Source of the DNA: Brevibacillus gelatini
Lineage (GTDB): Bacteria; Bacillota; Bacilli; Brevibacillales; Brevibacillaceae
Assembly (NCBI RefSeq): GCF_003710935.1
Contig: NZ_RHHS01000028.1
Location: 43,020 to 107,019, forward strand
Direction: 5' to 3'
Length of the DNA: 64,000 nt
Part shown: positions 31,029-40,264 of the stretch, piece after piece
Position numbering within the stretch: position 1 is the stretch's first letter
How the letters are laid out: the number at the start of each line of letters is the position of its first letter
Position numbers and translations under genes: made by a program
The notes under the pieces: generated by a model
Database searches by the model: none
What the model was told of the DNA's origin: nothing
Seen by the model: only the letters and a program-made list of their open reading frames with translations

Positions 31029-32593
31029 AGTTGAGTCCGTATAATTGTGTAAAAATGGAGTCTCTTAAAAATAAGAGAGCCATTTCAAAAACCCTCGGTT
31101 AGAATGAAGTTTGCAGACACCATTCTTAAGAGAGGAGTTTTCGTTATGGCTCAATACCAGATTAGCGTAGATTCCAAGCTTTTGCATCAGCTTTTTTTAG
31201 GGAATTCTCAGGATGCGGGAGTGGCCAAACTGCTGGAATCCGTATTGAACCAAGTGCTGGAAGCCCAGGCTACAGAACAACTGAGGGCGGAACCCTACGA
31301 ACGGACGGAAAATCGCCAAGGTTATCGGAACGGCTCATATCCCCACCAGTTGACGACTCGCGTAGGAACGATTACGCTTCGAGTCCCCCGGATTCGCGGT
31401 GGGAAGTTCTCGACAGAGTTGTTTGCCCGTTACCAACGCAGCGAACAGGCTTTGGTGCTCGCCTTGATGGAGATGGTGGTCAACGGAGTGTCGACCCGTA
31501 AGGTGGCCCAGATCACCGAGGAGTTGTGTGGCACGGAGTTTTCGAAATCCACGGTGTCAGAACTGTGCAAACAGCTCGATCCTGTCGTAACGGCATGGAA
31601 CAACCGTCCGCTTCATGACACTTCGTTTCTCTTTGTCATCGTTGATGCCTTGGTACTCAAGGTGCGCGAAGACGGTCGGGTGCGGTCACGAGGTGCTCTC
31701 ATTGGCATGGGTGTCAACACCGATGGCTACCGGGAGGTATTGGGTGTGATGCTTGGTGACAGTGAGTCAGAAGCCAGTTGGAGTGAGTTTTTTGGCTGGC
31801 TGAAAAGCCGCGGGTTGCGAGGCGTTGATCTCGTGGTGTCCGATGACCATGGTGGATTGGTTCGAGCCATTCGCAAGCAATTCCAAGGAGTCACCTGGCA
31901 GCGGTGCCAAACGCACTTCCTGCGCAATATTTTGGACGCCACGCCGAAAGCACTGCAAGACGAGGTGTATAGTCGGGTTCGGGCCATGTTGGATGCCCCG
32001 GATATGGATACAGCACGGTTGCTCCTAAACCAGACGATTGAAATGTACGAAACGAAAGCACCAAAAGCGATGGCCGTTCTGGAGGCGGGCTTCGAAGATG
32101 CTACGGCTGTATTGCTGCTGCCCCAACCATATCGGAAACGGCTTCGCACGACAAACGGCCTGGAGCGTCTGAACGAGGAAATCCGTCGCCGTGAACGAGT
32201 GATTCGGATTTTTCCGAACCGTGAATCGGCTCTGCGGCTGATCGGCGCTTTGCTCATGGAAATCGATGAGAAGTGGGCTAGCGGCAGAAAGTATTTGGAT
32301 ATGGTCGAATATCTGAAGTGTCGTGAATCACAGGCCGCTAACATAAGTGCCAAAGTCACGCGCATCGGCTAACGGACGCCTATCGCAGCCTGTCAAGGCC
32401 GCGAAGCGTTCCATGTAGCCTTGACAGGCTCTTTTCAACAAACTTTTGATAGGCCCAGCAATCCGTTGCTGGGGCTGCCACACGGCGAGTGACGGGGTGC
32501 AGGGGGCGTGCCCCCTGCGTCTCCCCCCTCCGGGGGACGGAAGGGGGCTCATTCTAACCAAGGGCGAATTTACACACAAATATGGACTTGATC
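31029..32593 (+). mobile_element. Intact IS256-family insertion sequence with 9-bp target duplication
   Basis: The 9 bp TGTATAAGG flank the element at 31020-31028 and 32594-32602. Related ends point inward (AGTTGAGTCC... at the left; the complement of GGACTTGATC at the right, both followed inward by TGTGTAAA-like sequence). One intact transposase gene lies between. A hairpin just inside the left end (AATGGAGTCTCTT/AAGAGAGCCATT, about 31055-31083) could block incoming transcription. Intact gene, ends and duplication indicate a recent insertion. Confidence 0.85.
31146..32372 (+). CDS. IS256-family (Mutator) transposase
   Basis: ATG 31146 follows GAGAGGAG. The 408-residue protein has the family pattern: RNGSYPHQLTTRVGTITLRVPRIR near residue 60-80, DDE residues in IVDALVLKV (Asp), VVSDDHGGL (Asp) and a later Glu in NGLERLNEEIRRR. 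CQTHFLRNI between them is also characteristic. No frameshift is visible, so it should be functional. It catalyses cut-and-paste or copy-paste transposition of its own element. Confidence 0.93.
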   Translation: MAQYQISVDSKLLHQLFLGNSQDAGVAKLLESVLNQVLEAQATEQLRAEPYERTENRQGYRNGSYPHQLTTRVGTITLRVPRIRGGKFSTELFARYQRSEQALVLALMEMVVNGVSTRKVAQITEELCGTEFSKSTVSELCKQLDPVVTAWNNRPLHDTSFLFVIVDALVLKVREDGRVRSRGALIGMGVNTDGYREVLGVMLGDSESEASWSEFFGWLKSRGLRGVDLVVSDDHGGLVRAIRKQFQGVTWQRCQTHFLRNILDATPKALQDEVYSRVRAMLDAPDMDTARLLLNQTIEMYETKAPKAMAVLEAGFEDATAVLLLPQPYRKRLRTTNGLERLNEEIRRRERVIRIFPNRESALRLIGALLMEIDEKWASGRKYLDMVEYLKCRESQAANISAKVTRIG

Positions 32594-32617
32594 TGTATAA
32601 GGATAATGGTTTATGAT
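32588..32617 (+). promoter_or_regulatory. Hybrid IS/cad promoter
   Basis: TTGATC (32588-32593), the last six bases of the IS, lies 18 bp before TATGAT (32612-32617), the native cadC -10. Before insertion TTGAAT (31015-31020) would have been 17 bp from this same -10. The IS therefore replaces the native -35 and the operator dyad with a new -35. A second perfect dyad, ATCAAAC/GTTTGAT (32625-32631 with 32636-32642), remains downstream. Confidence 0.65.
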
Positions 32618-32658
32618 AATAATGATCAAACGATGGTTTGATTGTCGGAGGTGATTTC

Positions 32659-33030
32659 ATGAAAGAAAAAGATACATGTGAAATTTATTGTTATGACGAA
32701 TCCAAGGTTCGTCGTGTCCAAGAGACTCTTGGTCAACAAGACATCCCAACTATGGCAAAGATGTTTAAGGTATTAGCGGATGAAACACGCATGAAGATAG
32801 CGTTCGCGTTATGCCAAGAAGATGAACTCTGCGTATGTGATGTAGCCAACATCATCGGGTCTTCGATGGCAACGGCTTCCCATCATTTGCGGATGTTAAA
32901 AGAATTGGGATTAGCAAAATATCGCAAGGAAGGGAAATTGGTTTTCTACTCGTTGGAAGATGAACATGTACGACAGCTTGTTCAAATTGCTTCGACACAT
33001 AGTCAGGAGGTCGTGACCCATGGGAAGTAA
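32659..33030 (+). CDS. cadC: CadC, ArsR/SmtB-family metal-sensing repressor
   Basis: ATG 32659 after GGAGGTG. The 123-residue winged-helix protein has the metal-site cysteines of CadC: N-terminal TCEIYC and ELCVCD in helix alpha-3. The HTH includes [23 protein letters not shown]. CadC releases DNA when Cd(II), Pb(II) or Zn(II) bind. The stop overlaps the start of cadA by 11 bp. Its usual operator now lies on the other side of the IS, so repression may be lost. Confidence 0.93.
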   Translation: MKEKDTCEIYCYDESKVRRVQETLGQQDIPTMAKMFKVLADETRMKIAFALCQEDELCVCDVANIIGSSMATASHHLRMLKELGLAKYRKEGKLVFYSLEDEHVRQLVQIASTHSQEVVTHGK

Positions 33031-35137
33031 TGCAGAGCAAAAAAAGGTCTATCGGGTTCAAGGTTTTACCTGCACCAACTGTGCAGCCATCTTCGAGAAG
33101 AACGTCAAAAACCTGCCTGGCGTTCAAGAGGCACAAGTGAACTTTGGAGCTTCGAAGGTAACTGTTTTTGGAGAAGCAACTGTCGAGGAACTAGAAAAAG
33201 CAGGGGCATTTGAAAATCTGAAGATTATATCCGAAAGTGAACGGGTTGAAGAAAAGAAAGAACCGTTCTGGAAAGCGCACGGTAAAGTAGTGCTTTCAGC
33301 TGTCCTTCTACTCTTTGGATACCTGTTGGGTCAGCAATTCGGGGAAGAACATGTCCTTACTGCTGTAGTCTATGCTGCTTCCATTCTCATCGGCGGCTAT
33401 GAGCTTTTCATTAAAGGGATTAAAAACTTGTTCCGTCTCCAGTTCGATATGAACACTCTCATGACCGTAGCCATATTAGGGGCGGCGGCGATTGGTGAAT
33501 GGGGTGAAGGAGCAACAGTAGTCATCCTCTTTGCGATCAGTGAAGTATTGGAGCGTTACTCCATGGAAAAAGCTCGACAATCCATTCGTTCGTTGATGGA
33601 CATCGCTCCGAAAGAAGCGTTAATCCGTCGTGGTAGCGAAGAGCTAATGGTTCATGTGGACGACATCCAAGTGGGCGACATTATGATCGTCAAACCAGGG
33701 CAGAAACTTGCCATGGATGGGGTTGTAATCAAAGGAACATCCACCATCAATCAAGCTGCTATTACAGGGGAATCTGTACCTGTCACAAAAACCGTTGGTG
33801 ATGAAGTGTTCGCAGGTACGCTAAACGAAGAGGGGCTTCTTGAAGTCAAAGTAACAAAACGGGTTGAGGATACGACGATCTCCAAGATTATTCATTTGGT
33901 GGAAGAAGCGCAAGCGGAACGCGCTCCGTCTCAAGCATTCGTTGACCGATTTGCAAAGTATTACACGCCAGCGATTATGATCTTAGCACTGGGCATTGCT
34001 GTTGTTCCTCCGCTTCTACTTGGAGGCGGTTGGGGTGAGTGGATCTACCGAGGATTGGCGTTACTAGTGGTAGGATGTCCGTGCGCGCTGGTGATCTCCA
34101 CACCTGTATCGATTGTCACTGCCATTGGGAATGCCGCAAAGAACGGTGTCTTGATTAAGGGTGGCATTCATTTGGAGGAAGCAGGACGATTGTCTGCAAT
34201 CGCTTTTGATAAAACAGGAACTTTGACGAAAGGGGTACCAGTGGTTACGGACTTTATCACCTATGGTGGTCAAGAGAAAAATGAATTGTTGGCTATTGCA
34301 GCCGTCATCGAAAAAGGGTCCCAACATCCACTGGCTTCAGCAATTATCCGCAAAGCTGAAAACGAAAACGTCGATTTGTCATCCGAAGTAGAAGAGTTCC
34401 GATCCATTACTGGTAAAGGGGTAAAGGCAAAAGTAAAAGGGGAACTGTACTACATCGGCAGTCCGAATTTGTTTTCCGAGTTGAATACGTCGAACCTAAC
34501 CGAAAAAATAAAAGCCGAAATCGAAGGTTTGCAAAAACAAGGAAAAACGGTTATGGTACTCGGAACGGAAAATGAGATACTTGCCCTAATTGCCGTTGCC
34601 GACGAAGTCCGGGAAAGCAGTAAAAACGTAATTCAAAAACTTCGAGAGTTGGGTATAACGAAAACCGTTATGCTTACAGGGGATAACCGTGCAACCGGGG
34701 AGGCAATTGGAAAACGGATTGGAATTCATGAGGTAAAGGCGGAACTGATGCCTGAGCATAAGCTGGAGGCCATTAAACAGCTGAAAGCACATGGGAAAGT
34801 AGCAATGGTGGGCGATGGTGTCAACGACGCGCCGGCACTTGCCACTGCTGATGTAGGGATCGCCATGGGTGGTGCCGGAACCGATACGGCTCTAGAAACA
34901 GCCGATATCGCACTAATGGCCGACGACTTGACCAAACTGCCGTTTACAATTAATTTGAGTCGAAAAACACTCAGTATCATCAAACAAAACATTGCTTTCT
35001 CGCTTTTAATTAAGCTGGTAGCACTACTGTTAATTGTTCCAGGATGGCTCACACTGTGGCTTGCCATCTTTGCCGACATGGGAGCGACTCTTATCGTTAC
35101 GTTGAACGGATTACGCTTACTAAGGGTAAAAGAATAA
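33020..35137 (+). CDS. cadA: CadA, P1B-type Cd/Zn/Pb-exporting ATPase
   Basis: The 705-residue ATPase has an N-terminal heavy-metal-binding domain with Cys18 and Cys21 in FTCTNC, membrane helices, the TGES actuator motif, the CPC motif in [12 protein letters not shown] (metal channel), DKTGTLTKG with the phosphorylated Asp, HPLASA, and [12 protein letters not shown]. These are diagnostic of Cd2+/Zn2+-exporting P1B ATPases. It pumps Cd2+ and Zn2+ out across the cytoplasmic membrane. It forms an operon with cadC. Confidence 0.96.
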   Translation: MGSNAEQKKVYRVQGFTCTNCAAIFEKNVKNLPGVQEAQVNFGASKVTVFGEATVEELEKAGAFENLKIISESERVEEKKEPFWKAHGKVVLSAVLLLFGYLLGQQFGEEHVLTAVVYAASILIGGYELFIKGIKNLFRLQFDMNTLMTVAILGAAAIGEWGEGATVVILFAISEVLERYSMEKARQSIRSLMDIAPKEALIRRGSEELMVHVDDIQVGDIMIVKPGQKLAMDGVVIKGTSTINQAAITGESVPVTKTVGDEVFAGTLNEEGLLEVKVTKRVEDTTISKIIHLVEEAQAERAPSQAFVDRFAKYYTPAIMILALGIAVVPPLLLGGGWGEWIYRGLALLVVGCPCALVISTPVSIVTAIGNAAKNGVLIKGGIHLEEAGRLSAIAFDKTGTLTKGVPVVTDFITYGGQEKNELLAIAAVIEKGSQHPLASAIIRKAENENVDLSSEVEEFRSITGKGVKAKVKGELYYIGSPNLFSELNTSNLTEKIKAEIEGLQKQGKTVMVLGTENEILALIAVADEVRESSKNVIQKLRELGITKTVMLTGDNRATGEAIGKRIGIHEVKAELMPEHKLEAIKQLKAHGKVAMVGDGVNDAPALATADVGIAMGGAGTDTALETADIALMADDLTKLPFTINLSRKTLSIIKQNIAFSLLIKLVALLLIVPGWLTLWLAIFADMGATLIVTLNGLRLLRVKE

Positions 35138-35152
35138 CTGTGTAAAGTGACT

Positions 35153-35204
35153 AAGAGGTTACGTCGGGACAATGAGTTTGATCCGAAGGGTAACCTCTTT
35201 TTGT
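35153..35204 (+). terminator. Terminator after cadA
   Basis: AAGAGGTTAC (35153-35162) pairs with GTAACCTCTT (35190-35199), followed by a T-tract. The loop is long, about 27 nt. Between 35204 and 35384 I see no gene, though AGCGTGTAGACCTTG near 35287 also occurs near 30912. Confidence 0.7.
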
Positions 35205-35383
35205 TTGGAACGATGGTTGCAGAAAAGATGGGGTTGAAGAAAAGTAAAAGGGAATGGTAAAAAGCGCCCTTATTTCAAGGCGATTCAGCGTGTAGACCTT
35301 GATATCCGGACTTGCATGTTATTATTGGGGGGATGTTTTTGATACGAAACTTCTAACTGGAAAATTTCTATCCATTTGATTAG

Positions 35384-35416
35384 TAAAAAAAGAAGGCTCC
35401 TCAACATGAAGAGCCG
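35384..35416 (-). terminator. Terminator of the leftward arsenic genes
   Basis: On the minus strand GGCTC pairs with GAGCC (35395-35399 with 35411-35415) and a T-rich run corresponding to 35385-35394 follows. Confidence 0.65.
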
Positions 35417-35429
35417 ATAGCATTAGGAG

Positions 35430-35924
35430 CTATAAGATTTTTTCCATCGCCATCACGTCAACGAACTGGCCGTCCAGAATGCCCTGCTTTTCAAACACGC
35501 CGACTTCCCGGAAGCCCCTCTTTCGATATAGTCCCTGCCCGAGGCCATTGAAGGGGAATGTAAAGAGAACGATTTTATAGAATCCGTTGTTTTTCGCCTC
35601 TGTTTCTAATGCTTCGAGTAAATGGTTACCCACCCCACGGCCTCGTACACGGCGATCTACATAGACGGAAAGGTCAGCTACGCCGTTATAGGCACAACGA
35701 TGAGAATAACGGTTCAAGGAGGCCCATCCTACAACTGATCCCTCCACTTAAGCAACAAGTACGGTATATCGACCTTGATGTTCTTGAAACCAGTTGTCCA
35801 TATAAGTTAAGTCTTTTGTATCCAACTCCAACGTGGCAATCCGGTCCTCAATTCCCTGGTTATAGATGTGAAGGATGGACCCCAGATCGTGATGCTGAGC
35901 TTTCCGAATCGTAACCTGTTTCAT
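35430..35924 (-). pseudogene. arsN: ArsN1-type N-acetyltransferase gene with in-frame stop
   Basis: On the minus strand, from ATG at 35924, the frame reads a GNAT N-terminus with IYNQGIEDRIATLE, typical of ArsN1/phosphinothricin acetyltransferases, up to a TAA at 35748-35750. It then resumes in the same frame with VVGWASLNRYSHRCAYNG, RRVRGRGVGNHLLEAL (acetyl-CoA loop) and FNGLGQGLYRKRGFREVG to its normal end. A single base change explains the loss. ArsN1 acetylates the amino group of trivalent arsinothricin or phosphinothricin. The C-terminal part alone (from 35747) lacks part of the fold. Confidence 0.82.
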
Positions 35925-35950
35925 GGCCTTTCCCCCAAAATCCTGTTTCT

Positions 35951-36097
35951 TTATTTTTGATCACAGCAGTTCTCTTTGTCGTTCTTCACTTCTTCAATAT
36001 TTACATTACAGCACGATTCTTTGTCGCTTTTCACTTCTTCAATCTTCACATCGCAGCAAGATCCTTGCTTACCAAAGATTTTTTTCAACAAACCCAT
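35951..36097 (-). CDS. Small CC-repeat protein (48 aa) beside arsenic permease
   Basis: The minus-strand ATG at 36097 follows GAGGTGATAT. The protein starts MGLLKKIFGKQGSCC and contains three CC pairs set in a repeat of about 15 residues (SCCDVKIEEVKSDKE, then SCCNVNIEEVKNDKE, then NCC). Vicinal cysteines in so small an acidic protein suggest binding of As(III) or another thiophilic metal. A related 66-residue protein lies at 43265-43465. It lies 14 bp downstream of the permease gene on the same strand, so the two are probably cotranscribed. I know of no named family. Confidence 0.65.
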   Translation of the reverse strand: MGLLKKIFGKQGSCCDVKIEEVKSDKESCCNVNIEEVKNDKENCCDQK

Positions 36098-36111
36098 AGA
36101 TATCACCTCTT

Positions 36112-36978
36112 TTAAATGAAGTAAAACAGGAAGCCGGATAGGGTAGCCATCATCATAACAGAAGCCACGAAAGCGACAACCAATCGCTTCTGAAAGATGG
36201 TATTCAACAGTGTTACTTCAGGCAAACTGGCTCCGGCAGAACTGATCATCAAGGCCATGACCGGTGCAATTGCCATGCCTTTGGCAATCAGGATCTGGGA
36301 CATGGGAATCATCATCGACAGACGAACGTATAACGGAATTCCAATGGCTGCAGCCACAGGAACCAACCACCACTGGTTACCGCCAAACATAGAGGAGATC
36401 CATTCAGTTGGAACCACGCCATGAATGACCGATCCAATAGCCGCGCCAATGATCAGATAGGGGTAGACGGTTTTCATTAGCCCTACCGTCTCCGACCAAG
36501 CTGCTTTCCAACTGAATGTGTTCGTTTTTTCTTCAAAACCGGTCATAACCACTCGCTTCACAGCCTTTTCGAATCCAAGCTTTTCAAGGGTAAAACCGAT
36601 CATGACCGACAATACAGAGGTAATCACGGTATAGGCTACAGCTACTTTGACACCCAGCATGGCGCCCATCAGCGTGATAATGGTCGGGTCAAGGACAGGG
36701 GAGGAGAACAAAAACACCATCACGATGCCAAAACGAATTTTCTTATTCAATAGGTTCACGACAACGGGAATGGTGGAGCAAGAGCAAAACGGCGTGACAA
36801 AAGCAAAGAGCAGAGCTGCCAGCGCGCCCAAGACAGTGTTTTTGCCTGATAAGTACTGATTCAATTTGTCATAAGGAATAAATCCTTGAATCAGATTAAT
36901 CAGGAGCGAAATTGCCACAAATAAAAGGGTTAACTCAATGGCAATCGAGAAGAAACTTTCCAATACATCCCAAAACAT
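36112..36978 (-). CDS. arsP: ArsP-like permease (DUF318), organoarsenical or metal efflux
   Basis: The start at 36978 is chosen because AGGGGTG (36985-36991 on the minus strand) is 6 nt away; ATG 36984 is possible. The protein has eight hydrophobic helices and the family signature TPFCSCSTIP (near residue 75) with FSSPVLDPTI. ArsP members export trivalent organoarsenicals; some DUF318 permeases handle other substrates. A dyad TTTGCAAAATGCAA just upstream of the gene also precedes the adjacent marR gene, suggesting shared control. Assignment to ArsP rather than another DUF318 branch is from context. Confidence 0.75.
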   Translation of the reverse strand: MFWDVLESFFSIAIELTLLFVAISLLINLIQGFIPYDKLNQYLSGKNTVLGALAALLFAFVTPFCSCSTIPVVVNLLNKKIRFGIVMVFLFSSPVLDPTIITLMGAMLGVKVAVAYTVITSVLSVMIGFTLEKLGFEKAVKRVVMTGFEEKTNTFSWKAAWSETVGLMKTVYPYLIIGAAIGSVIHGVVPTEWISSMFGGNQWWLVPVAAAIGIPLYVRLSMMIPMSQILIAKGMAIAPVMALMISSAGASLPEVTLLNTIFQKRLVVAFVASVMMMATLSGFLFYFI

Positions 36979-37000
36979 GATCATCACCCCTGTCTTTTTA

Positions 37001-37014
37001 TTTGCAAAATGCAA
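37001..37014. promoter_or_regulatory. MarR operator candidate, copy 1
   Basis: TTTGCAAAATGCAA contains the dyad TTGCA/TGCAA. The identical 14 bp occur at 37519-37532, upstream of the marR gene. Copy 1 lies between the marR stop and the permease start, in the position of an operator for the permease. Confidence 0.6.
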
Positions 37015-37033
37015 GTATTAAGTTGAAAAGAAA

Positions 37034-37483
37034 CTACCCCAAGGGAGTAGTACAACACTTGTCGGTTTTGGCCATCGCCTCATTCAACAACTTAATGGAA
37101 CGAATGACAGTCTCTTTTTCAAACTCGTTCATATGCGAAAAGATTTCATCCAAGTAAGCGTTCATCTGCTGATCGATTGTCGCGGCCACTTCTTTTCCCT
37201 CTGGTGTAAGGGAAAGGATATGTACCCGTCGATCTTCCGGATCGGGTGTTTTTTTCACCAGATTCATTTTCATCAACGTTTGGATCTGCCGGCTAAACGT
37301 TGTAATGTCTGTCCCCAACGCTTCTGATACTTGTTGCATGGATGGTTTGTGCTGCCGTTCGATTTCATATAATATGTGGCTTTGAATTAAGGAAATCTCC
37401 CGGCCGCCTGAGATGCAGCAGTATTTATTGAGAAATCCGAAACGGCGGGTCATGATTTGGAATAGTTCTCGAAGGTTTTCCAT
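37034..37483 (-). CDS. MarR-family regulator with CC motifs
   Basis: The minus-strand ATG is at 37483 and the protein has 149 residues. A MarR winged helix is clear: KPSMQQVSEALGTDITTFSRQIQTLMKMNLVKKTPDPEDRRVHILSLT. Two vicinal Cys pairs are unusual, KYCCISGG near residue 22 and KCCTTP near the end. They could sense arsenic or thiol stress. The same 14-bp dyad stands upstream of this gene and of the permease, consistent with autoregulation and control of the permease. Confidence 0.85.
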   Translation of the reverse strand: MENLRELFQIMTRRFGFLNKYCCISGGREISLIQSHILYEIERQHKPSMQQVSEALGTDITTFSRQIQTLMKMNLVKKTPDPEDRRVHILSLTPEGKEVAATIDQQMNAYLDEIFSHMNEFEKETVIRSIKLLNEAMAKTDKCCTTPLG

Positions 37484-37518
37484 GGAAAAACACCTCTGCT
37501 ACAGTTATATACGTTTTA

Positions 37519-37532
37519 TTTGCAAAATGCAA
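37519..37532. promoter_or_regulatory. MarR operator candidate, copy 2
   Basis: This TTTGCAAAATGCAA copy is identical to 37001-37014 and lies 36 bp upstream of the marR start on the minus strand. Confidence 0.6.
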
Positions 37533-37634
37533 CTAAAAAATTATCACGAAAAAAATTTGATCGATATCACATAATAAAGTGAACTTGGAATCAAAAATGC
37601 CCAAATGTGGGGGAAAGCCATTTTTTATATTGAA

Positions 37635-37650
37635 ATAACCATATGGTTAT
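37635..37650. promoter_or_regulatory. ArsR operator
   Basis: ATAACCATATGGTTAT is a perfect 16-bp palindrome located about 35 bp before arsR, with TATAAT-like sequence adjacent. It is a good candidate for the ArsR-binding site of the arsRBC operon. Confidence 0.6.
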
Positions 37651-37683
37651 AATAATATGATGTCGAGAGAGGAGGGTGTGGAA

Positions 37684-38013
37684 TTGGACATGGACACAAA
37701 GCAATTAGTCAATGCATTGAAAGCATTAGCTGACCCGACAAGGCTAAAAATCATCGCCTTGTTAAATACCCGCAGCTGTTGTGTCTGCGAACTGGTCCCC
37801 ATCTTTGGGATTTCCCAACCGGCTGTGTCTAAACACTTGAGCCGTCTAAAAAGTGCAGACCTGGTGATTGAAACAAGAAAGGGGCAATGGGTCTTTTATT
37901 CTATCAACCAAGAACGGTATGAACAAGTATGTCATGCATTGGGCAACCTGCCCGATTATTCCCATGAATTTGAGAAACTGGGAGAGCAGGGATTGTTGGT
38001 GACCTGCGAATAG
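37684..38013 (+). CDS. arsR: ArsR arsenite-responsive repressor
   Basis: TTG 37684 (8 nt after AGAGGAGGG) is favoured on spacing; ATG 37690 is the alternative. The roughly 108-residue winged-helix protein has KALADPTRLKIIALL and the As(III) site SCCVCEL in the helix before the recognition helix (GISQPAVSKHLSRLK). Arsenite binding to these cysteines releases the operator. It is the first gene of arsR-arsB-arsC. Confidence 0.92.
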   Translation: MDMDTKQLVNALKALADPTRLKIIALLNTRSCCVCELVPIFGISQPAVSKHLSRLKSADLVIETRKGQWVFYSINQERYEQVCHALGNLPDYSHEFEKLGEQGLLVTCE

Positions 38014-38034
38014 AAAAAAGATGGGAGAGAGATC

Positions 38035-39333
38035 ATGTTTGCCATCTGGAGTGCCTTTCTGATCTTCGCCGTGACGTTGACCTTCGTCATTTGGCAGCCG
38101 AAGGGACTGAACATTGGTTGGTCCGCAACGGGCGGAGCGATCTTGGCTTTGTTGTTTGGCGTTGTAAGCGTTACAGATGTTGTTACGGTAACCGGCATTG
38201 TATGGAACGCGACACTTGCCTTTGTGGCTATTATCTTGATTTCTTTGATTTTAGACGACATCGGCTTTTTTGAGTGGTCAGCCTTGCATATGGCTCGCTT
38301 AGCAAAAGGAAACGGCCGACTGATGTTCGTGTATGTGGTTCTCTTGGGAGCCGCCGTTGCAGCCTTTTTCGCCAATGATGGAGCAGCGCTGATTCTTACG
38401 CCGATTGTTCTTGCGCAAGTGAGGGCATTGAAGTTTCCAGACAAGATGATTCTTCCCTTTATCATGGCCAGTGGGTTTATTGCGGATACCACTTCGTTAC
38501 CGCTTATCGTCAGCAATCTGGTCAACATCGTTTCTGCCGATTACTTTGACATTGGATTCATTGAATATGCGTCACGCATGATTGTTCCTAACTTCTTCTC
38601 ACTGGGAGCCAGTTTACTTGTCTTGTACTTGTACTTCCGAAAAGATATTCCCAAGCAGTACGATCTATCCCAGCTGAAACAACCCCATGAAGCGTTAAAA
38701 GACGTTCGCCTGTTCCGGTTGTCCTGGGTCATTCTGGCTATTCTACTTGCAGGCTACCTAATGAACGAAATCGTCGCCATTCCGGTTTCGGTTACAGCAG
38801 GAGTGGCAGCCATCATCTTTATGTTGGCTGCACAAAGGAGTAAGGCCATTGAGACAAAACGTATCATTAAAGAAGCCCCCTGGGCGATTGTTGTTTTTTC
38901 CATTGGGATGTACGTTGTCGTGTATGGCTTGCGTAATGTCGGTCTGACCGACATGTTGGGGCAGTTGATCCAAACTTTTGCCAATCAGGGACTGTTTGCC
39001 GCAACGGTTGGCATGGGTTTCTTGTCCGCAGTCCTGTCTTCCATCATGAACAACATGCCCACCGTCATGATTGACGCGCTGGCCATTCAGGGGACACAGA
39101 CGTCCGGCGTCATCCGGGAAGCATTGGTGTACGCCAACGTAATCGGCAGCGACTTGGGTCCGAAAATTACCCCCATTGGCTCACTGGCGACACTGCTCTG
39201 GTTGCATGTCTTATCCCGTAAAGATGTAACCATTACATGGGGAAAATACTTCAAAACCGGAATCGTTCTGACGATCCCGACGCTGTTTATCACGCTGGTG
39301 GGACTCTATTTGTGGTTGCAAATTGTTGCCTAA
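38035..39333 (+). CDS. arsB: ArsB arsenite efflux antiporter
   Basis: The 432-residue membrane protein with about 12 helices matches ArsB. Conserved elements include [17 protein letters not shown], the [15 protein letters not shown] region near residue 155 and [16 protein letters not shown]. It expels As(III)/Sb(III) in exchange for protons. It lies 21 bp after arsR and 39 bp before arsC. Confidence 0.95.
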   Translation: MFAIWSAFLIFAVTLTFVIWQPKGLNIGWSATGGAILALLFGVVSVTDVVTVTGIVWNATLAFVAIILISLILDDIGFFEWSALHMARLAKGNGRLMFVYVVLLGAAVAAFFANDGAALILTPIVLAQVRALKFPDKMILPFIMASGFIADTTSLPLIVSNLVNIVSADYFDIGFIEYASRMIVPNFFSLGASLLVLYLYFRKDIPKQYDLSQLKQPHEALKDVRLFRLSWVILAILLAGYLMNEIVAIPVSVTAGVAAIIFMLAAQRSKAIETKRIIKEAPWAIVVFSIGMYVVVYGLRNVGLTDMLGQLIQTFANQGLFAATVGMGFLSAVLSSIMNNMPTVMIDALAIQGTQTSGVIREALVYANVIGSDLGPKITPIGSLATLLWLHVLSRKDVTITWGKYFKTGIVLTIPTLFITLVGLYLWLQIVA

Positions 39334-39372
39334 TAACCGACATCGATAACATCGTAAAGGAGATTGAAACAC

Positions 39373-39798
39373 ATGGAAAAAAAACCACTCGTGTACTTTC
39401 TGTGCACCGGAAACTCTTGCCGCAGTCAGATTGCAGAAGGCTTCCTGAAAGCATTAGGCAGTGACCGTTATGAAGTAAAAAGTGCCGGTCTGGAAGCACA
39501 TGGGCTGAATCCCCGCGCCGTACAGGTAATGAAAGAAGCCGGTGTAGACATCAGCAGTCAAACATCCGATGTGATTGATCCAGAAACCCTCGCTCGTGCT
39601 GATTATGTGATTACGCTTTGCGGTCATGCCGATGAGCATTGCCCGATGATCCCCAACAAGAACGCAGTAAAATGGCACTGGGGTTTTGATGATCCCGCGA
39701 AAGCTACGGGAACCGAGGATGAAATCATGGCAAAATTCCGTACCGTTCGTGATTCCATTAAAGCCCGAATCGAACAGTTCCTTGCTGAAGGCAAATAA
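39373..39798 (+). CDS. arsC: ArsC, thioredoxin-dependent arsenate reductase
   Basis: ATG 39373. The LMW-phosphatase-like CX5R loop is CTGNSCRS (Cys11 to Arg17). Two further cysteines in LCGHADEHC (near residues 83-90) complete the disulfide relay of the thioredoxin-coupled Bacillus/Staphylococcus type. [12 protein letters not shown] is conserved. It reduces As(V) to As(III) for export by ArsB. The thioredoxin reductase-like gene downstream may recycle it. Confidence 0.95.
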   Translation: MEKKPLVYFLCTGNSCRSQIAEGFLKALGSDRYEVKSAGLEAHGLNPRAVQVMKEAGVDISSQTSDVIDPETLARADYVITLCGHADEHCPMIPNKNAVKWHWGFDDPAKATGTEDEIMAKFRTVRDSIKARIEQFLAEGK

Positions 39799-39810
39799 GG
39801 AGGAACAACA

Positions 39811-40198
39811 TTAGAAGCATCATTATAGTTTTAACGTATCTTCTTCAGTGCGGAACCGACAAAGGTAAAAGAGAACTACGCCAAATTTGAACTGGACTCG
39901 CCAGCCCTGCATTTTTTCCTGAATGTACGTCCTTTTTGAGAAATAAGGTGTACTAAACCACTTGGGCTTCCAAGTAGATAACACAGAAGATGTGGTTGCA
40001 ATGGGGCAAAAGGCTCCGTCAGGAAAAGCTTCTTACCATCGATGAAATGAATACGACTTGCTTCTATACCGTGCAGGATAAAGTGCGGGTGTATGATCCT
40101 GATTGAAATGCATGGGAGATATTCTACACGAAGGAAGATTCCGAGACCGGGATTTATCTCTATGCTGTGCACCACCATCTACATCAGCACCAATTGAA
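39811..40198 (+). pseudogene. arsI: ArsI-like C-As lyase gene, broken by several frameshifts and stops
   Basis: Pieces of an ArsI/vicinal-oxygen-chelate protein appear in different frames: AEPTKVKENYAKFELDSPALHF, then TGA; GVLNHLGFQVDNTEDVVAMG; LRQEKLLTIDEMNTTCFYTVQDKVRVYDPD, then TGA; NAWEIFYTKEDSETGIYLY. ArsI cleaves the C-As bond of trivalent organoarsenicals. The N-terminus is shortened and the usual CC pair reads CF. An AGGAGG site precedes it directly after arsC, so it was once the next gene of the operon. Confidence 0.8.
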
Positions 40199-40212
40199 CC
40201 TAGTTCAATCAC

Positions 40213-40241
40213 ATACCCCTCTAGCATGAGGGGTATTTTAC
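40213..40241 (+). terminator. Terminator or attenuator before the trxB-like fusion gene
   Basis: ATACCCCTC (40213-40221) pairs with GAGGGGTAT (40228-40236), then TTTACT. It lies 24 bp before ATG 40265. Confidence 0.65.
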
Positions 40242-40264
40242 TAAACACCTCAGGAGGAATAATC

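Noticed and set aside
31029..32593. Same IS as the element at 41965-43125
   Set aside because: Both are IS256-family, but transposase sequences and ends clearly differ.
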